64,000 bases of DNA from Streptomyces sp. NRRL WC-3626 (GTDB lineage Bacteria > Actinomycetota > Actinomycetes > Streptomycetales > Streptomycetaceae). Shown here piece by piece: positions 15,575-24,186 of the stretch (the stretch's first letter is position 1; the number at the start of each line of letters is the position of its first letter). Location: NCBI RefSeq assembly GCF_000718785.1, contig NZ_JOCA01000008.1:186001-250000 (forward strand), in the 5' to 3' direction. The position numbers were made by a program, and so were the translations under genes. The notes beneath the pieces are model-generated. The model did not search any database and was not told the DNA's origin. It saw only the letters and a program-made list of their open reading frames with translations.

Positions 15575-18079
15575 TTGACGCCCAGTCATGCCTCTTTGAG
15601 ATCCTTTGACGGGCCGGTGAGGACGCTCCTACGCTACGGCGGGAATGAGGAGGTGTGTGGGGTGCCCGCTTATCTGCACTGGGGCAAGGTGCTCGGAATC
15701 TACGACGACGAGGCGCCCGCGACGCTGCCGAGTCAGCTCGATCTTCTGCGCGCTCTGCAGGATCTCGACACGCCGGGTGTGGCGCTGGTCTATCGGCTCA
15801 GGACTTCACCGGAAGGCGGTCCGAACGCGGAGCCGAGTGCCCTTTTCGATCTACGGTGCCTGTCGAAAGACGGCGAAACCATTTCACCGGCCGAGGCACG
15901 CACACTCGATGATCTCAGCGCGGTGGCTCTGCTGCCCGCGTACAACATATCTGCGGCTTCCGAAGTCCGCGTGGGCTACAAGTACCGGACGCGCATCATT
16001 CCGGCCGCCCGGCGGGGAGACGAACTTCCCATCAAACGGGACTGGGCCGAACTCGTGGATCTTTTCCGTCGCCGGGAGGACGACGTCGCCCTGGACATCA
16101 CCTGCACACTGACGGGCGCACGCGTCGGAAACCACCGGCCCTCGATGAGGACCGGCCACATCACCAGCATCGACCGGGCCACCGCGTTCTTCGAGGCGGC
16201 CGCGGCGGAGTGTCGGTTCCATCAAGAGGACCAGCGCCATCTGATCGTGACGGTGGCGCTCCAGTCGACAGCGCCCATCGACGAGGTCTTCGCGAAGGCC
16301 ACCGGCCGCATGCTGTTCGGAACACCGGTGAGACTACGGCCGGTCAATCGGTACCGGCCGATCACCAGCAGCGCCGAACTGGGCGTGGTCGGCTGCCCGG
16401 AACAGCTGATCCGGGTCTGGCACGCCCCGTACGGGAACATGCAGGGCCGGGGTCTCAGTTCATGGCGGGACACGCGGATCGCCCTGCGCCGGAAGCCGCC
16501 CAAGGTCGAGGCGGGCGTCGTTCTGGGCAAGGCGCGGTGGCACGGAGCACGGTTCACCACCAACGAAGTGGTGGAGGTCAGCGACGAGGACCGCACCAAA
16601 CACACTTATGTCATCGGGAAGACCGGTTCGGGGAAGACCAACGTCCTGAAGTCGCTGGTCCGGCAGGACATCCTCAACGGAAACGGATGCGCCGTCATCG
16701 ACCCGCACGGTGATCTCGTCGACTACGCCCTGGAGCACTCCGGCGACCGTCTGGAGGACATCGTCCATCTGGACTTCGGCGACCCGGATTTTCTGCCGGT
16801 GGTCAATCCATTCCTGATGGACGTGGAGGGCGAGAGCGACTACCAGATGGCGGTCGAAGAAATCCTCGAGATCATCATCCGGCGTTCGTTCAGCCAGTTC
16901 ACCGGGCCCGTCTTCGACGACACGACCCGGCTGATGCTCAAGACGATCTGGCACCAGGAGATCCGGGGCGACCGGCTGCCCAGCATCCCACTCGCCCTGG
17001 AGGTCCTGCGCACACCGGCCATGCGCAAGTGGGCCACAAGCGTCATGGAAGGTGTCGACTCCGAACTCGCGGACCAGTGGCGGGCGTTCGAGGGAATGCT
17101 GGCCAGCTCGGTGGCTGAGACGGTCCGCTGGGCGGCGGCGAAGTTCGCTGACTTCACCAGCGGCAACCCGCTCCAGTTGCTCACCGCCGGATCCTCACCG
17201 CTGTCCATCCGGGATATCTACGACAAGCGGAAGATCCTGCTGGTCAGGTTGCCCGAGACCATGATGGGGCCGATGTCCGGCCAGTTCCTGGGTTCCCTGC
17301 TGTTCAACCGTATCTACCGGGCTGCCCGGGCGAGCGGCTCCACCACGTCGGCGCCGTTCTTCATCCACGTCGACGAGTTCCAGCGCTTCGTCAGTCACGA
17401 GGTGGAGGAACTCGTCGCCGAGGCCCGCAAGTTCAATGTGGGGCTGACCTTCGCCCACCAGAACCTGCGGCAGCTGGAGGCTTTCTCACGGTACGAGGGA
17501 TCGGCCAACGCACGGCTCGCCGAGGCGATCTTCTCGAACGTGGGCACCATGATCGTCATGAAGACCTCGGGCCGGGACGTGAAGGCCTTCGCGGACGAGT
17601 TCTCGGTGAACGAGACGCAGGTGCGAAACATCGCCCAGTACGAGGCTATGGCACGCACGGTCATCGGCAATGTGGAACAGCCGGTGTTCAGTCTCGTCAT
17701 CGACCACGAAGTCTCGGGCCGCGGCGATTCCACGGTGGCCGCCCGGGTGCGGGAACGCATGATCGCTCAGGGGATCATGCGGCCGCGCGACGAACTGCGC
17801 ACCATCCAGAAGGAGCTGGAGACATTCCGGGCCCACGGCAGGCCCAGCCGGCCTCGGGCACCGGGCCGCCCCTCGCCCGTTCTCGTGACGCCGCCGGACG
17901 ACGAGCCGTTCGATCTCGCCCCCGCCGGTTCGGACGATGAGTCCGGCTCCCCGTCGACCAGCGCGTTCCTCGACGAATGGCTGGCCAAGCGCAAGTCACG
18001 GAAAGAGCGGGACACCCGGGCGGACGCGAAGCCCGCCGGCACCCCATCCGAATCCCCTAGTCTGCGGAGTTCACCATGA
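15575..18079 (+). CDS. HerA/VirB4-like FtsK-superfamily ATPase, first gene of a four-gene operon
   Basis: 834 residues. An N-terminal region of about 330 residues of alternating strands precedes the motor domain: Walker A GKTGSGKT (348-355), the DPHGDLVDYAL motif typical of HerA/TraG/VirB4 DNA pumps, and Walker B FFIHVDEFQRF around Asp600-Glu601, then TFAHQNLRQL. The C terminus after about 745 is a Pro/Ser/Asp-rich linker ending in a basic helix. Such hexameric motors move DNA or assemble with nucleases in phage defence. TTG 15575 has GGAGG 9 bases upstream; GTG 15662 after AGGAGG is an alternative. Codon use in the first 500 bases is clearly less GC-biased than in neighbours, suggesting transfer. 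No nuclease (NurA, SIR2) is adjacent. Confidence 0.85.
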   Translation: MTPSHASLRSFDGPVRTLLRYGGNEEVCGVPAYLHWGKVLGIYDDEAPATLPSQLDLLRALQDLDTPGVALVYRLRTSPEGGPNAEPSALFDLRCLSKDGETISPAEARTLDDLSAVALLPAYNISAASEVRVGYKYRTRIIPAARRGDELPIKRDWAELVDLFRRREDDVALDITCTLTGARVGNHRPSMRTGHITSIDRATAFFEAAAAECRFHQEDQRHLIVTVALQSTAPIDEVFAKATGRMLFGTPVRLRPVNRYRPITSSAELGVVGCPEQLIRVWHAPYGNMQGRGLSSWRDTRIALRRKPPKVEAGVVLGKARWHGARFTTNEVVEVSDEDRTKHTYVIGKTGSGKTNVLKSLVRQDILNGNGCAVIDPHGDLVDYALEHSGDRLEDIVHLDFGDPDFLPVVNPFLMDVEGESDYQMAVEEILEIIIRRSFSQFTGPVFDDTTRLMLKTIWHQEIRGDRLPSIPLALEVLRTPAMRKWATSVMEGVDSELADQWRAFEGMLASSVAETVRWAAAKFADFTSGNPLQLLTAGSSPLSIRDIYDKRKILLVRLPETMMGPMSGQFLGSLLFNRIYRAARASGSTTSAPFFIHVDEFQRFVSHEVEELVAEARKFNVGLTFAHQNLRQLEAFSRYEGSANARLAEAIFSNVGTMIVMKTSGRDVKAFADEFSVNETQVRNIAQYEAMARTVIGNVEQPVFSLVIDHEVSGRGDSTVAARVRERMIAQGIMRPRDELRTIQKELETFRAHGRPSRPRAPGRPSPVLVTPPDDEPFDLAPAGSDDESGSPSTSAFLDEWLAKRKSRKERDTRADAKPAGTPSESPSLRSSP

Positions 18080-18399
18080 GCGCCCCCGATTTCGAGAACC
18101 GTGCCGAACGGATCGACCCTGTGCTGCAGACCGCCTGGGAGCACCTGGACACCGATATCGACGTCCGGATCGACGCGATCGCGGAGGAGCTGAACATCGA
18201 GCGCGACAAGGTCATCGCCCTGAGCGTGCTGTTCTTCTCCAGCCAGCTGCAGTTGCGGCGGGAGGACAAGATGGTCATCGTGTGCGGTCGGCCGGCCAAG
18301 GCGTACCCTGACCCGCTGGCCGCGCTCTTCGACCAGGACGACTCGGGCAAGTACACCGCGATCTATCAGCAGTTGGTCGGTACGTGGGAGGCGTCATGA
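18076..18399 (+). CDS. Small acidic protein of the HerA operon, function unknown
   Basis: 107 residues, no signal or membrane segment. A helical middle (VRIDAIAEELNIERDKVIALSVLFF) could be a winged-helix or ribbon-helix-helix-like element, but no family is recognised. The ATG overlaps the HerA stop as ATGA, and its own stop overlaps the following ATG as ATGA, so it is made together with both neighbours. Confidence 0.75.
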   Translation: MSAPDFENRAERIDPVLQTAWEHLDTDIDVRIDAIAEELNIERDKVIALSVLFFSSQLQLRREDKMVIVCGRPAKAYPDPLAALFDQDDSGKYTAIYQQLVGTWEAS

Positions 18400-18728
18400 C
18401 CGAGGGCGATCAGGACATCGACGACTTCAACGAGAGCGCCGAACGCGCGGGGGAATCGAGCGGGATCCCTCCGGCGCCTTCCCGGGACAGACTGGAACCC
18501 GGATCGGGGTTCCGGACCTACCGGGTGTCGAAGGCCGGGCAGCTGACGCTGCCCGGCTCGGCGCGCAAGGAGTGGGAGCTGAAGGAGGGGGGACCGGTCC
18601 ATGTCGCGCACATCGGGGACTTCGTGGTGATCGTGCGCTCCGGGGCATGGTCCCACCGGCTCCAACAGTGGCGGCTGGAGACGGATCTGGCCGAACAACT
18701 CCAGGAAGAGATCGATCGTGAGGCGTGA
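18396..18728 (+). CDS. AbrB/SpoVT-like swapped-hairpin protein
   Basis: 110 residues. After an acidic, disordered first 45 residues comes FRTYRVSKAGQLTLPGSARK followed by EWELKEGGPVHVAHIGDFVVIV, the pattern of the AbrB/MazE/SpoVT swapped-hairpin DNA-binding fold. A helical tail (WRLETDLAEQLQEEI) follows. AbrB-like proteins are transcription factors or antitoxins paired with a toxin in the next gene. Here the next gene overlaps it (TGATG). Autoregulation of the operon is plausible given repeated half-sites in the promoter. Confidence 0.7.
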   Translation: MTEGDQDIDDFNESAERAGESSGIPPAPSRDRLEPGSGFRTYRVSKAGQLTLPGSARKEWELKEGGPVHVAHIGDFVVIVRSGAWSHRLQQWRLETDLAEQLQEEIDREA

Positions 18729-19270
18729 TGGCGACCCGAGTACTCATCGACCGCTGGGGGTTCGCCCTTCTGCTGAAAGGCCACCGCCCGCGGGCGGTCG
18801 AAGGTGAACGGTTCGACGAATATCTGATCGGCGAGCGGGAGTACCTTCGCTTCCTGACGATCACGCAGCAGGCCGAGCCGCGTACCGGCATCCTCCTGCT
18901 CCTCGAATCGATACAGCGCACCCAAGGGAAGTCGCCGTCGATCACCAGTGCGCTGTCCGCCCTGCTCAACCCGGAACAGGTGCAGGAGCTGTACGGGATA
19001 CCCGTCGCCCTCTCCCGGCTCCCTGAGCCCACCCTCGGGCTGCTTCCGGCCACCTGTCACCGGTTCGGCCTGCAGGAGAGCGAGGCGGAGAGCGTCCTGC
19101 TCGCACTTCAGGAGGAGGTCGCGTTCCTAACCTGCTACCGGTCGCTGGTCATGCGCCGCTGGATGAGGGTGGCCCTGTCCAAACACAAGATCCACGCACT
19201 CGACCTCGACCACGGCTGCCCTCGGCTGAGGAAGGCCGGTCCACCGCCGCACGGCAGTGGACCGGGGTGA
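18728..19270 (+). CDS. Unrecognised last protein of the HerA operon
   Basis: 180 residues. It starts MATRVLIDRWGFALLLKGHRP, a strand ending in Asp9 that superficially resembles the first strand of PIN nucleases, but the remaining acidic positions of that fold are not evident. The middle is helical (SALSALLNPEQVQELYG), with FLTCYRSLVMRRWMRV towards the end. ATG 18728 overlaps the AbrB-like stop. By position it could be a toxin paired with the AbrB-like protein or an effector for the HerA motor; neither is shown by sequence. The extreme C terminus (GPPPHGSGPG) looks like read-through into spacer. Confidence 0.7.
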   Translation: MATRVLIDRWGFALLLKGHRPRAVEGERFDEYLIGEREYLRFLTITQQAEPRTGILLLLESIQRTQGKSPSITSALSALLNPEQVQELYGIPVALSRLPEPTLGLLPATCHRFGLQESEAESVLLALQEEVAFLTCYRSLVMRRWMRVALSKHKIHALDLDHGCPRLRKAGPPPHGSGPG

Positions 19271-19289
19271 GGTCCGCGCGCTCGGTCGT

Positions 19290-19372
19290 CCCTTCCGCTC
19301 CACCCGCACACAGCCCACCTCCGCCAGGACTCCCCCGGCCGCGCCGCGGGCCACGGTGGACTGCGGGAGACC
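19290..19372 (-). pseudogene. Decayed fragment of a GH16 glucanase gene (3-prime end)
   Basis: These 83 bases match the last codons of the GH16 gene at 24191-24273 at 70 of 83 positions by eye, with no gaps. On the minus strand the fragment reads LPQSTVARGAAGGVLAEV, against LPQSSVDRIAAGGVRAEV in the intact protein, but the stop is lost and no homology is seen further upstream. It lies in a 297-base gap otherwise without recognisable genes. Confidence 0.75.
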
Positions 19373-19567
19373 TCTGCGTGCTCAGGCCGGTACGGACAGG
19401 GCGTTGGCGGAGGCCGTCTCGATCCTCGGCGTGGATGTGGCGCCCCCGGCGGGGGTGGGCATTCGACAGTGACTGGACGACGTGGCCGGCATCGTCTCCC
19501 GCCACACGCGGGTGGTCGGTGGCAGCCGCTCGGCTGCACTCGGAGGGGCCGGCGTACGCAGCAACCC

Positions 19568-19732
19568 TCAGCCGTAGCAGGCCGGGAGGGGTTCCATGCC
19601 TTCCGGGGTTCCGTACTTGATGACCGCCGTGTACGCCTCCGCGATGTCGCAGCCCCTGTCGAACCAGGGGTAGGCGAAGAAGCTCCAGATCACGAAGGCG
19701 ATGACGAGCGTCCGGCGGGTGACCTTCGACAT
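19568..19732 (-). CDS. 54-residue hydrophobic small protein
   Basis: ATG 19732 to TGA 19568-19570 encodes a 54-residue protein beginning MSKVTRRTLVIAFVIWSFFA. One N-terminal hydrophobic helix (8-20) after a basic start indicates a membrane or signal-anchored protein. The outer part has two Cys (FDRGCDI and LPACYG), which could pair. GAGGTGG lies about 12 bases upstream of the ATG. It is 52 bases downstream of the PQQ-propeller lipoprotein on the same strand and could be its operon partner. Function unknown. Confidence 0.6.
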   Translation of the reverse strand: MSKVTRRTLVIAFVIWSFFAYPWFDRGCDIAEAYTAVIKYGTPEGMEPLPACYG

Positions 19733-19784
19733 GGCTGGGTTGTTCCACCTCGCGCGGCGGAATATGCGCTACCGCGTCAGCCCG

Positions 19785-21062
19785 TCACACCGGCAGGGCG
19801 TGCAGTTTCTTGCCGTGGAGGGCGAAGACGCGCTTGCCGTCGGTGGCGACCAGCCAGGCGTGGAAGTCGCCGGTGCCGTCGTTGAACGTCCAGCGCACAT
19901 CCCCGGTCTTCGCGTCCAGGGCGATGATGCCGCCCTTGTCGTCCAGGTCGGTGGCGCCGTAGAGGGTGCCGCCCGCCTTGACGTACTGGCGTGGCACGTG
20001 GAGTCCCTCCTTCGCGAGGGCCTCGGACTGCCAGAGCAGCTTGCCGGTGCGCGGGTCGACCGCTCGCAGGGTCCTGTCGCTGTCGGCGATGTAGAGCACG
20101 TCCTCCAGGACGGCGGGCTCCTTGAAGGCGGCGAATCCCGAGGTCTTCAGGGACCACTTCTCCTTGCCGTCGGACAGGTTGAAGGCCTGGAGGGTCTGGC
20201 CCTGCGGGACGATCACCAACTCCTGGTGGACGGCGAAGAAGCCGTAGTTGGTCTTGGTCGTCTTGTGTGTCCACACCTGGCTGCCGGTGGCGGTGTCGCG
20301 GACGGTGAGGTTCTTCTTGAAGTCGGTGTAGACGAGGTGACGGCCGCGGACCGCGGCGTGGATGCCGTTCTGCTCGGTGCCGGTGTCGCGCTGTTCCTTC
20401 CAGGCGATCCTGCCGGTGGCGCTGTCGAGTGCGGCGATGACGTTGGTCTTCGACGAGCCGTCGTCCTCGAGGATCTCGGCGATGACGTACACCTGCCGCT
20501 CGTCCACGGCGATCGGCCGCGGCTGGCGGTAGGCCTTGCTCAGGTGGCTGCGCCAGGTCTCCTTGCCGGTGGCGGGGTCGTAGCCGATGACGGAGCCGTC
20601 GTACTCGCTGCTCGCCAGGTACAGCGTGCCGTTGCCGAGCAGCAGGGGGGCGCCGGGTATGGCGCCGCCCGGCAGGGACCACTTCTTCCCGCCGGTCGCG
20701 GTGTCGAGGGCGGCCAGCGGACTGCCGCTCGCGATCACGACGCCGGCCGCCGTCACCAGCTCGTCGTTGTCGCCGTAGGTCTGGGCCGGGGTCGACTCGG
20801 TCCACAGCGGGTCGGGGGCCTGACCGTCCTTGCCGGAGCCGGAACCGGTGCCGCTGCCCGTCTCCTTCGGCTTGCCGGCGCCGGAACCGCCCGTGCCGCC
20901 GGCGTCCTCGACGTCCACCGCGTCCTCGTCGCAGCCGACCGCGCCCACGGCCAGGGCGGCCAGGGCGAGCCCGCCGCCGGCCAGCCGCAGCATCCGCCGG
21001 CGCGAAGACGTCCCGGGCCTCGTGGTCGCTCTGTCGTTCCCCATGCCGTCGCGCGTGGCCAT
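19785..21062 (-). CDS. Tat-exported lipoprotein with PQQ-like beta-propeller
   Basis: 425 residues. The N terminus has a twin-arginine motif SRRRMLRLAGG and a lipobox ending AVGC, so it should be exported folded and lipid-anchored. A Gly/Ser/Glu linker (about 50-80) precedes a BamB/quinoprotein-type propeller, marked by repeats such as ALDTATGGKKW, YDPATGKETW, LDSATGRIAW and VDPRTGKLLW. Such propellers are usually protein-binding scaffolds; the PQQ-cofactor residues of dehydrogenases are not apparent. The start is ATG 21062 with GGGGG upstream; ATG 21044 is possible. Related propellers form the outer domains of two kinases near 53-57 kb. Confidence 0.85.
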   Translation of the reverse strand: MATRDGMGNDRATTRPGTSSRRRMLRLAGGGLALAALAVGAVGCDEDAVDVEDAGGTGGSGAGKPKETGSGTGSGSGKDGQAPDPLWTESTPAQTYGDNDELVTAAGVVIASGSPLAALDTATGGKKWSLPGGAIPGAPLLLGNGTLYLASSEYDGSVIGYDPATGKETWRSHLSKAYRQPRPIAVDERQVYVIAEILEDDGSSKTNVIAALDSATGRIAWKEQRDTGTEQNGIHAAVRGRHLVYTDFKKNLTVRDTATGSQVWTHKTTKTNYGFFAVHQELVIVPQGQTLQAFNLSDGKEKWSLKTSGFAAFKEPAVLEDVLYIADSDRTLRAVDPRTGKLLWQSEALAKEGLHVPRQYVKAGGTLYGATDLDDKGGIIALDAKTGDVRWTFNDGTGDFHAWLVATDGKRVFALHGKKLHALPV

Positions 21063-21241
21063 TCGCCGTACCCCCGTGATGTGTCGGATTTCCGTGCGGG
21101 AGCCCTCGACGTGTCGCACGTGCGGACGCAGGCCCCTGTGACCAGGCACGTTAACCGGACTTGCGTGGTGCGAACGCGGCAAGATCCCAACCGGGACAGC
21201 ACCGTGAACCAATCGAGACAACACGGCACCGGAGGCCGTGA

Positions 21242-22237
21242 TCAGCGGCCGTCGGTGCCGAGCGCGCGCAGCAGCATCGGCAGTGACGCGTGGAGCTCGC
21301 GTTCCCAGTAGGCCCAGCCGTGGGTCCCCGGGCCGTAGAAGTGGGTCGTCACATGCCGTGCGCCGACACGCTTCAGTTCGGCCGCGAGTGCGTGGTTCTG
21401 GCGGTTGAAGTCGGCCTCCAGGGCGCTGGTGGCGCCCGGTGGGTCGAGGGGACCGGTGGTGCCGTCGCCGCAGGAGAGGTAGACCGGGAGTGCTTTCAGG
21501 CGCTCGGCGAGGTGGACGGGGTCGTGCGCCCGCCAGATCCGGCGCTGGGCGACCGGGTCGCCCCAGACGCGGAGCGGGTCGGTGTTCTGGCCGGCGAAGA
21601 AGCCCATGATGCGGTCGACGGACTCGGAGTCGAGGAGGGGGTGGGCGGAACCGGAGTACGCCGCCGTCGCCTTGAACATTCCGGGGTGCCGGGCGGCGTA
21701 CAGCAGGGCGCCCTGGCCGCCCATGGACAGTCCGGCGACCACGCGGTCGCGGCCCGCGCCCCAGTCGCGTTCCAGGAGGTGGCGCAGTTCCTTCGTGTGG
21801 AACGTCTCCCATGCGGGGTCGCCGCCCCGACCGTGGTTCCACCAGTCGCTGTACCAGCCGTTCCAGCCGGCCTCGGGCATCACGACGAGGACGTCGCGCA
21901 GGCTGTCGGTCTCCGCCACGTCGGTCATGCTCGTCCACGACGTGTAGTCGCCGCAGCAGCCGTGCAGCAGCCAGAGCGTGGGCCAGTGCCGGTGCCGCTC
22001 ACCGGGGTTCCAGCCGTCGGGTGTGAGGAGGCGGACCTTGACCGTACGGCCGCCCAGCGCCGTCGACCGGACCGACAGGTCCACCTGCCGGGGCGCGACC
22101 TGGGTGACGGCCACGACCTCCGCGCCGGGGCGGTGTGCCGTGTCGGCGGCCAGCGCGCGGGGCGCGGCCGGCGTGAGGACCGCGGCCAGCAACACGGCCG
22201 CGGTGAGCAGGAATCTGGCGCGCACGTTCGTGAACAC
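21242..22237 (-). CDS. Secreted antigen-85-like esterase (alpha/beta hydrolase)
   Basis: 331 residues with a Sec signal peptide (LLTAAVLLAAVLTPAAPRALA). The esterase D/antigen 85 fold is shown by LWLLHGCCGDYTSW (oxyanion region), nucleophile Ser171 in GLSMGG, and catalytic His306 in GPGTHGWAYW. In mycobacteria relatives are mycolyltransferases; Streptomyces lacks mycolic acids, so an ester or acyl-glycoside hydrolase is more likely. GTG 22237 is chosen because CCGGGAG lies 6 bases upstream. It stands alone, with about 180 bases of spacer on its downstream side. Confidence 0.85.
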   Translation of the reverse strand: MFTNVRARFLLTAAVLLAAVLTPAAPRALAADTAHRPGAEVVAVTQVAPRQVDLSVRSTALGGRTVKVRLLTPDGWNPGERHRHWPTLWLLHGCCGDYTSWTSMTDVAETDSLRDVLVVMPEAGWNGWYSDWWNHGRGGDPAWETFHTKELRHLLERDWGAGRDRVVAGLSMGGQGALLYAARHPGMFKATAAYSGSAHPLLDSESVDRIMGFFAGQNTDPLRVWGDPVAQRRIWRAHDPVHLAERLKALPVYLSCGDGTTGPLDPPGATSALEADFNRQNHALAAELKRVGARHVTTHFYGPGTHGWAYWERELHASLPMLLRALGTDGR

Positions 22238-22330
22238 GGCGGCTCCCGGTAGGGGTTGCCGGTCGCGCTGCCGCTGGGACCACGGACACCGACCGACCCA
22301 TGCTGCGCACAAGTATCGGCCGGTTCCGGC

Positions 22331-23143
22331 TTACGTCAAGACGGCCCCGTGCTCCGCTCGGGGGACGCGCGCGACGCCCACGTAGAAGCCGCTGCGTTCC
22401 CGCGCCGGTGCCGGTTCCTCCTGGTACCACTCGGTGGCGAACACCAGGCCGGGTGCGACGAGCTCGAGGCCCTCGAAGAAGGGCTCGACCTCGTCGCGGG
22501 TGCGCATCCGCAGCGGGATCGCACCCTTCTTGTACGCGGTCTCGGTCTCCTGCTTCAGCTCCGGGTGCTGGTCGGCTGTTCCGTGCGAGAGGATCAGGTG
22601 GCTGCCGGAGGGGAGTTCTCCGACGAGGGTGCGCACGAGGTGGTACGGGTCCTCGTCGTCGGGCAGGAAGTGGAGCAGGGCGATCAGGGAGAGGGCGATC
22701 GGTCGGTCGAAGTCCAGGACCTCGCGGGCACGTTCGAGGATGGCCGCGGGCTCTCGTACGTCGGCGAGGAGGAAGTCGGTGGCGCCCTCCGGGGTGCTGC
22801 TCAGCAGTGCTTCGGCGTGGCGCAGGACGATGGGGTCGTTGTCCGCGTAGACGATCCGGGCGTCCGGTCTGATCGCCTGCACGATCTGGTGCAGGTTGGG
22901 TTCGGTGGGGATTCCGGTGCCGATGTCCAGGAACTGGCGGACGCCCGCCTTCGCCAGCCAGGCCGCGGCGCGGTGCATGAACGCCCTGTTCCGGGCCGCG
23001 TTGCCCCGCGCCTCCTTCGGGAGGGTCTCGCCGACCCGCTGGTCGACGGGGTAGTTGTCCTTGCCGCCCAGCAGCCAGTCGTAGACGCGGGCGGGGTGCG
23101 GCTTGCTCGTGTCTATGTGGGGTCTGGGTGTACCGGTGGTCAC
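22331..23143 (-). CDS. SAM-dependent methyltransferase, DUF574 family (copy 1)
   Basis: 270 residues. Family marks are DTSKPHPARVYDWLLGGKDN near the N terminus, SAM-binding FLDIGTGIPTEPN, the acidic loop ADNDPIV and a LLHFLPDDEDP segment. The family is expanded in Streptomyces and its substrates are largely unknown. GTG 23143 is preferred over ATG 23173 because CGGAGGAG sits 6 bases upstream. It is divergent from a paralogue of nearly equal length across 222 bases. Confidence 0.9.
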   Translation of the reverse strand: MTTGTPRPHIDTSKPHPARVYDWLLGGKDNYPVDQRVGETLPKEARGNAARNRAFMHRAAAWLAKAGVRQFLDIGTGIPTEPNLHQIVQAIRPDARIVYADNDPIVLRHAEALLSSTPEGATDFLLADVREPAAILERAREVLDFDRPIALSLIALLHFLPDDEDPYHLVRTLVGELPSGSHLILSHGTADQHPELKQETETAYKKGAIPLRMRTRDEVEPFFEGLELVAPGLVFATEWYQEEPAPARERSGFYVGVARVPRAEHGAVLT

Positions 23144-23365
23144 AGGACACTCCTCCGTGCTGCGGGACGGCATCGTCGGGTCGTCAGCCTATCCGGGCAC
23201 GCCTACGCGCCCAGGTCGGGCGAACACCCGTGCATCAAAAGGTTGTTGAGCCGCGTGGGGGAACAGCGACCAAGGAGCGTCGGGCTGCCTCCTCGTGCCA
23301 GGATGATGTTCCGTCAGGCACCCGCGCGGGTGCCGGCCCGCGAGTTGAGAACGGAGCCAGGTCGC

Positions 23366-24175
23366 ATGACCTCCCTGAGCAGCGGCGAGAACGCCGACCG
23401 GATCGACACGAGCAAGCCCCACCCCGCCCGGATGTACGACTACTTCCTCGGCGGGAAGGACAACTACGAGGTCGACCAGCTGGCCGCCGAGCAGTTCATG
23501 AAGGCGGCGCCCGAGGTGCGCGAGGGAGTTCTGGCCAACCGGCACTTCATGCACCGCGCGGTGCGGCACGTGGTGGCCGAGGGCGGGATCCGCCAGATAC
23601 TCGACATCGGCACGGGCCTGCCCACCGAACCCAACGTGCACCAGATCGCGCGGTCGATCGCCCCGGAGACCCGGGTCGCCTACGTCGACAACGACCCCAT
23701 CGTCGCGACGCACTCGAGGGCCCTGTCGGACGACCCGGACACCACCGTCGTCCTGGCCGACCTGCGCGATCCGGTCGCGATTCTCGACCATCCCGAGGTG
23801 CGCGCGGTCATCGACTTCGGCCGGCCGGTGGCACTGCTGCTGGTGGCCGTCGTGCACTTCGTCGCCGACGCGGAGGACCCGGCGGGCATCGTCGCCACCC
23901 TGCGCGACGCGCTGCCGGCCGGTTCCTACCTCGTCCTGTCGCACGCGACGGGTGACGTCCACGAGGACCGGCGCGAGGACGCTGCGGCCGTCTACAAGAA
24001 TGCCACCGCGTCCCTCAACCTGCGTTCGCACACCACGGTGCTCGACCTGTTCGGCGACTTCGCGATGGTCGAGCCGGGGCTGGTCCGGGTCACCGACTGG
24101 CGCCCCGAGGAGGTACGGCGCCCCGACGCCCCGCCGATCGGCATCTACGGCGGAGTGGCGCGCAAGGGCGCCTGA
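23366..24175 (+). CDS. SAM-dependent methyltransferase, DUF574 family (copy 2)
   Basis: 269 residues, paralogous to copy 1. It has DTSKPHPARMYDYFLGGKDN, SAM motif ILDIGTGLPTEPN, acidic loop VDNDPIV and VVHFVADAEDP in the same order. ATG 23366 follows ACGGAG at suitable distance. It ends 11 bases from the convergent GH16 gene. The pair probably arose by inverted duplication, with substrate divergence afterwards. Confidence 0.9.
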   Translation: MTSLSSGENADRIDTSKPHPARMYDYFLGGKDNYEVDQLAAEQFMKAAPEVREGVLANRHFMHRAVRHVVAEGGIRQILDIGTGLPTEPNVHQIARSIAPETRVAYVDNDPIVATHSRALSDDPDTTVVLADLRDPVAILDHPEVRAVIDFGRPVALLLVAVVHFVADAEDPAGIVATLRDALPAGSYLVLSHATGDVHEDRREDAAAVYKNATASLNLRSHTTVLDLFGDFAMVEPGLVRVTDWRPEEVRRPDAPPIGIYGGVARKGA

Positions 24176-24186
24176 CGACGGCGGCC

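Noticed and set aside
18728..19270. PIN-domain toxin assignment for the gene after the AbrB-like protein
   Set aside because: Only the first strand with Asp9 looks similar; the other acidic catalytic positions are not visible, so it is left as unknown.
19373..19567. Extension of the GH16 relic further towards 19.5 kb
   Set aside because: Beyond 19372 I could not align the sequence with the intact gene on either strand, so the fragment is limited to 83 bases.
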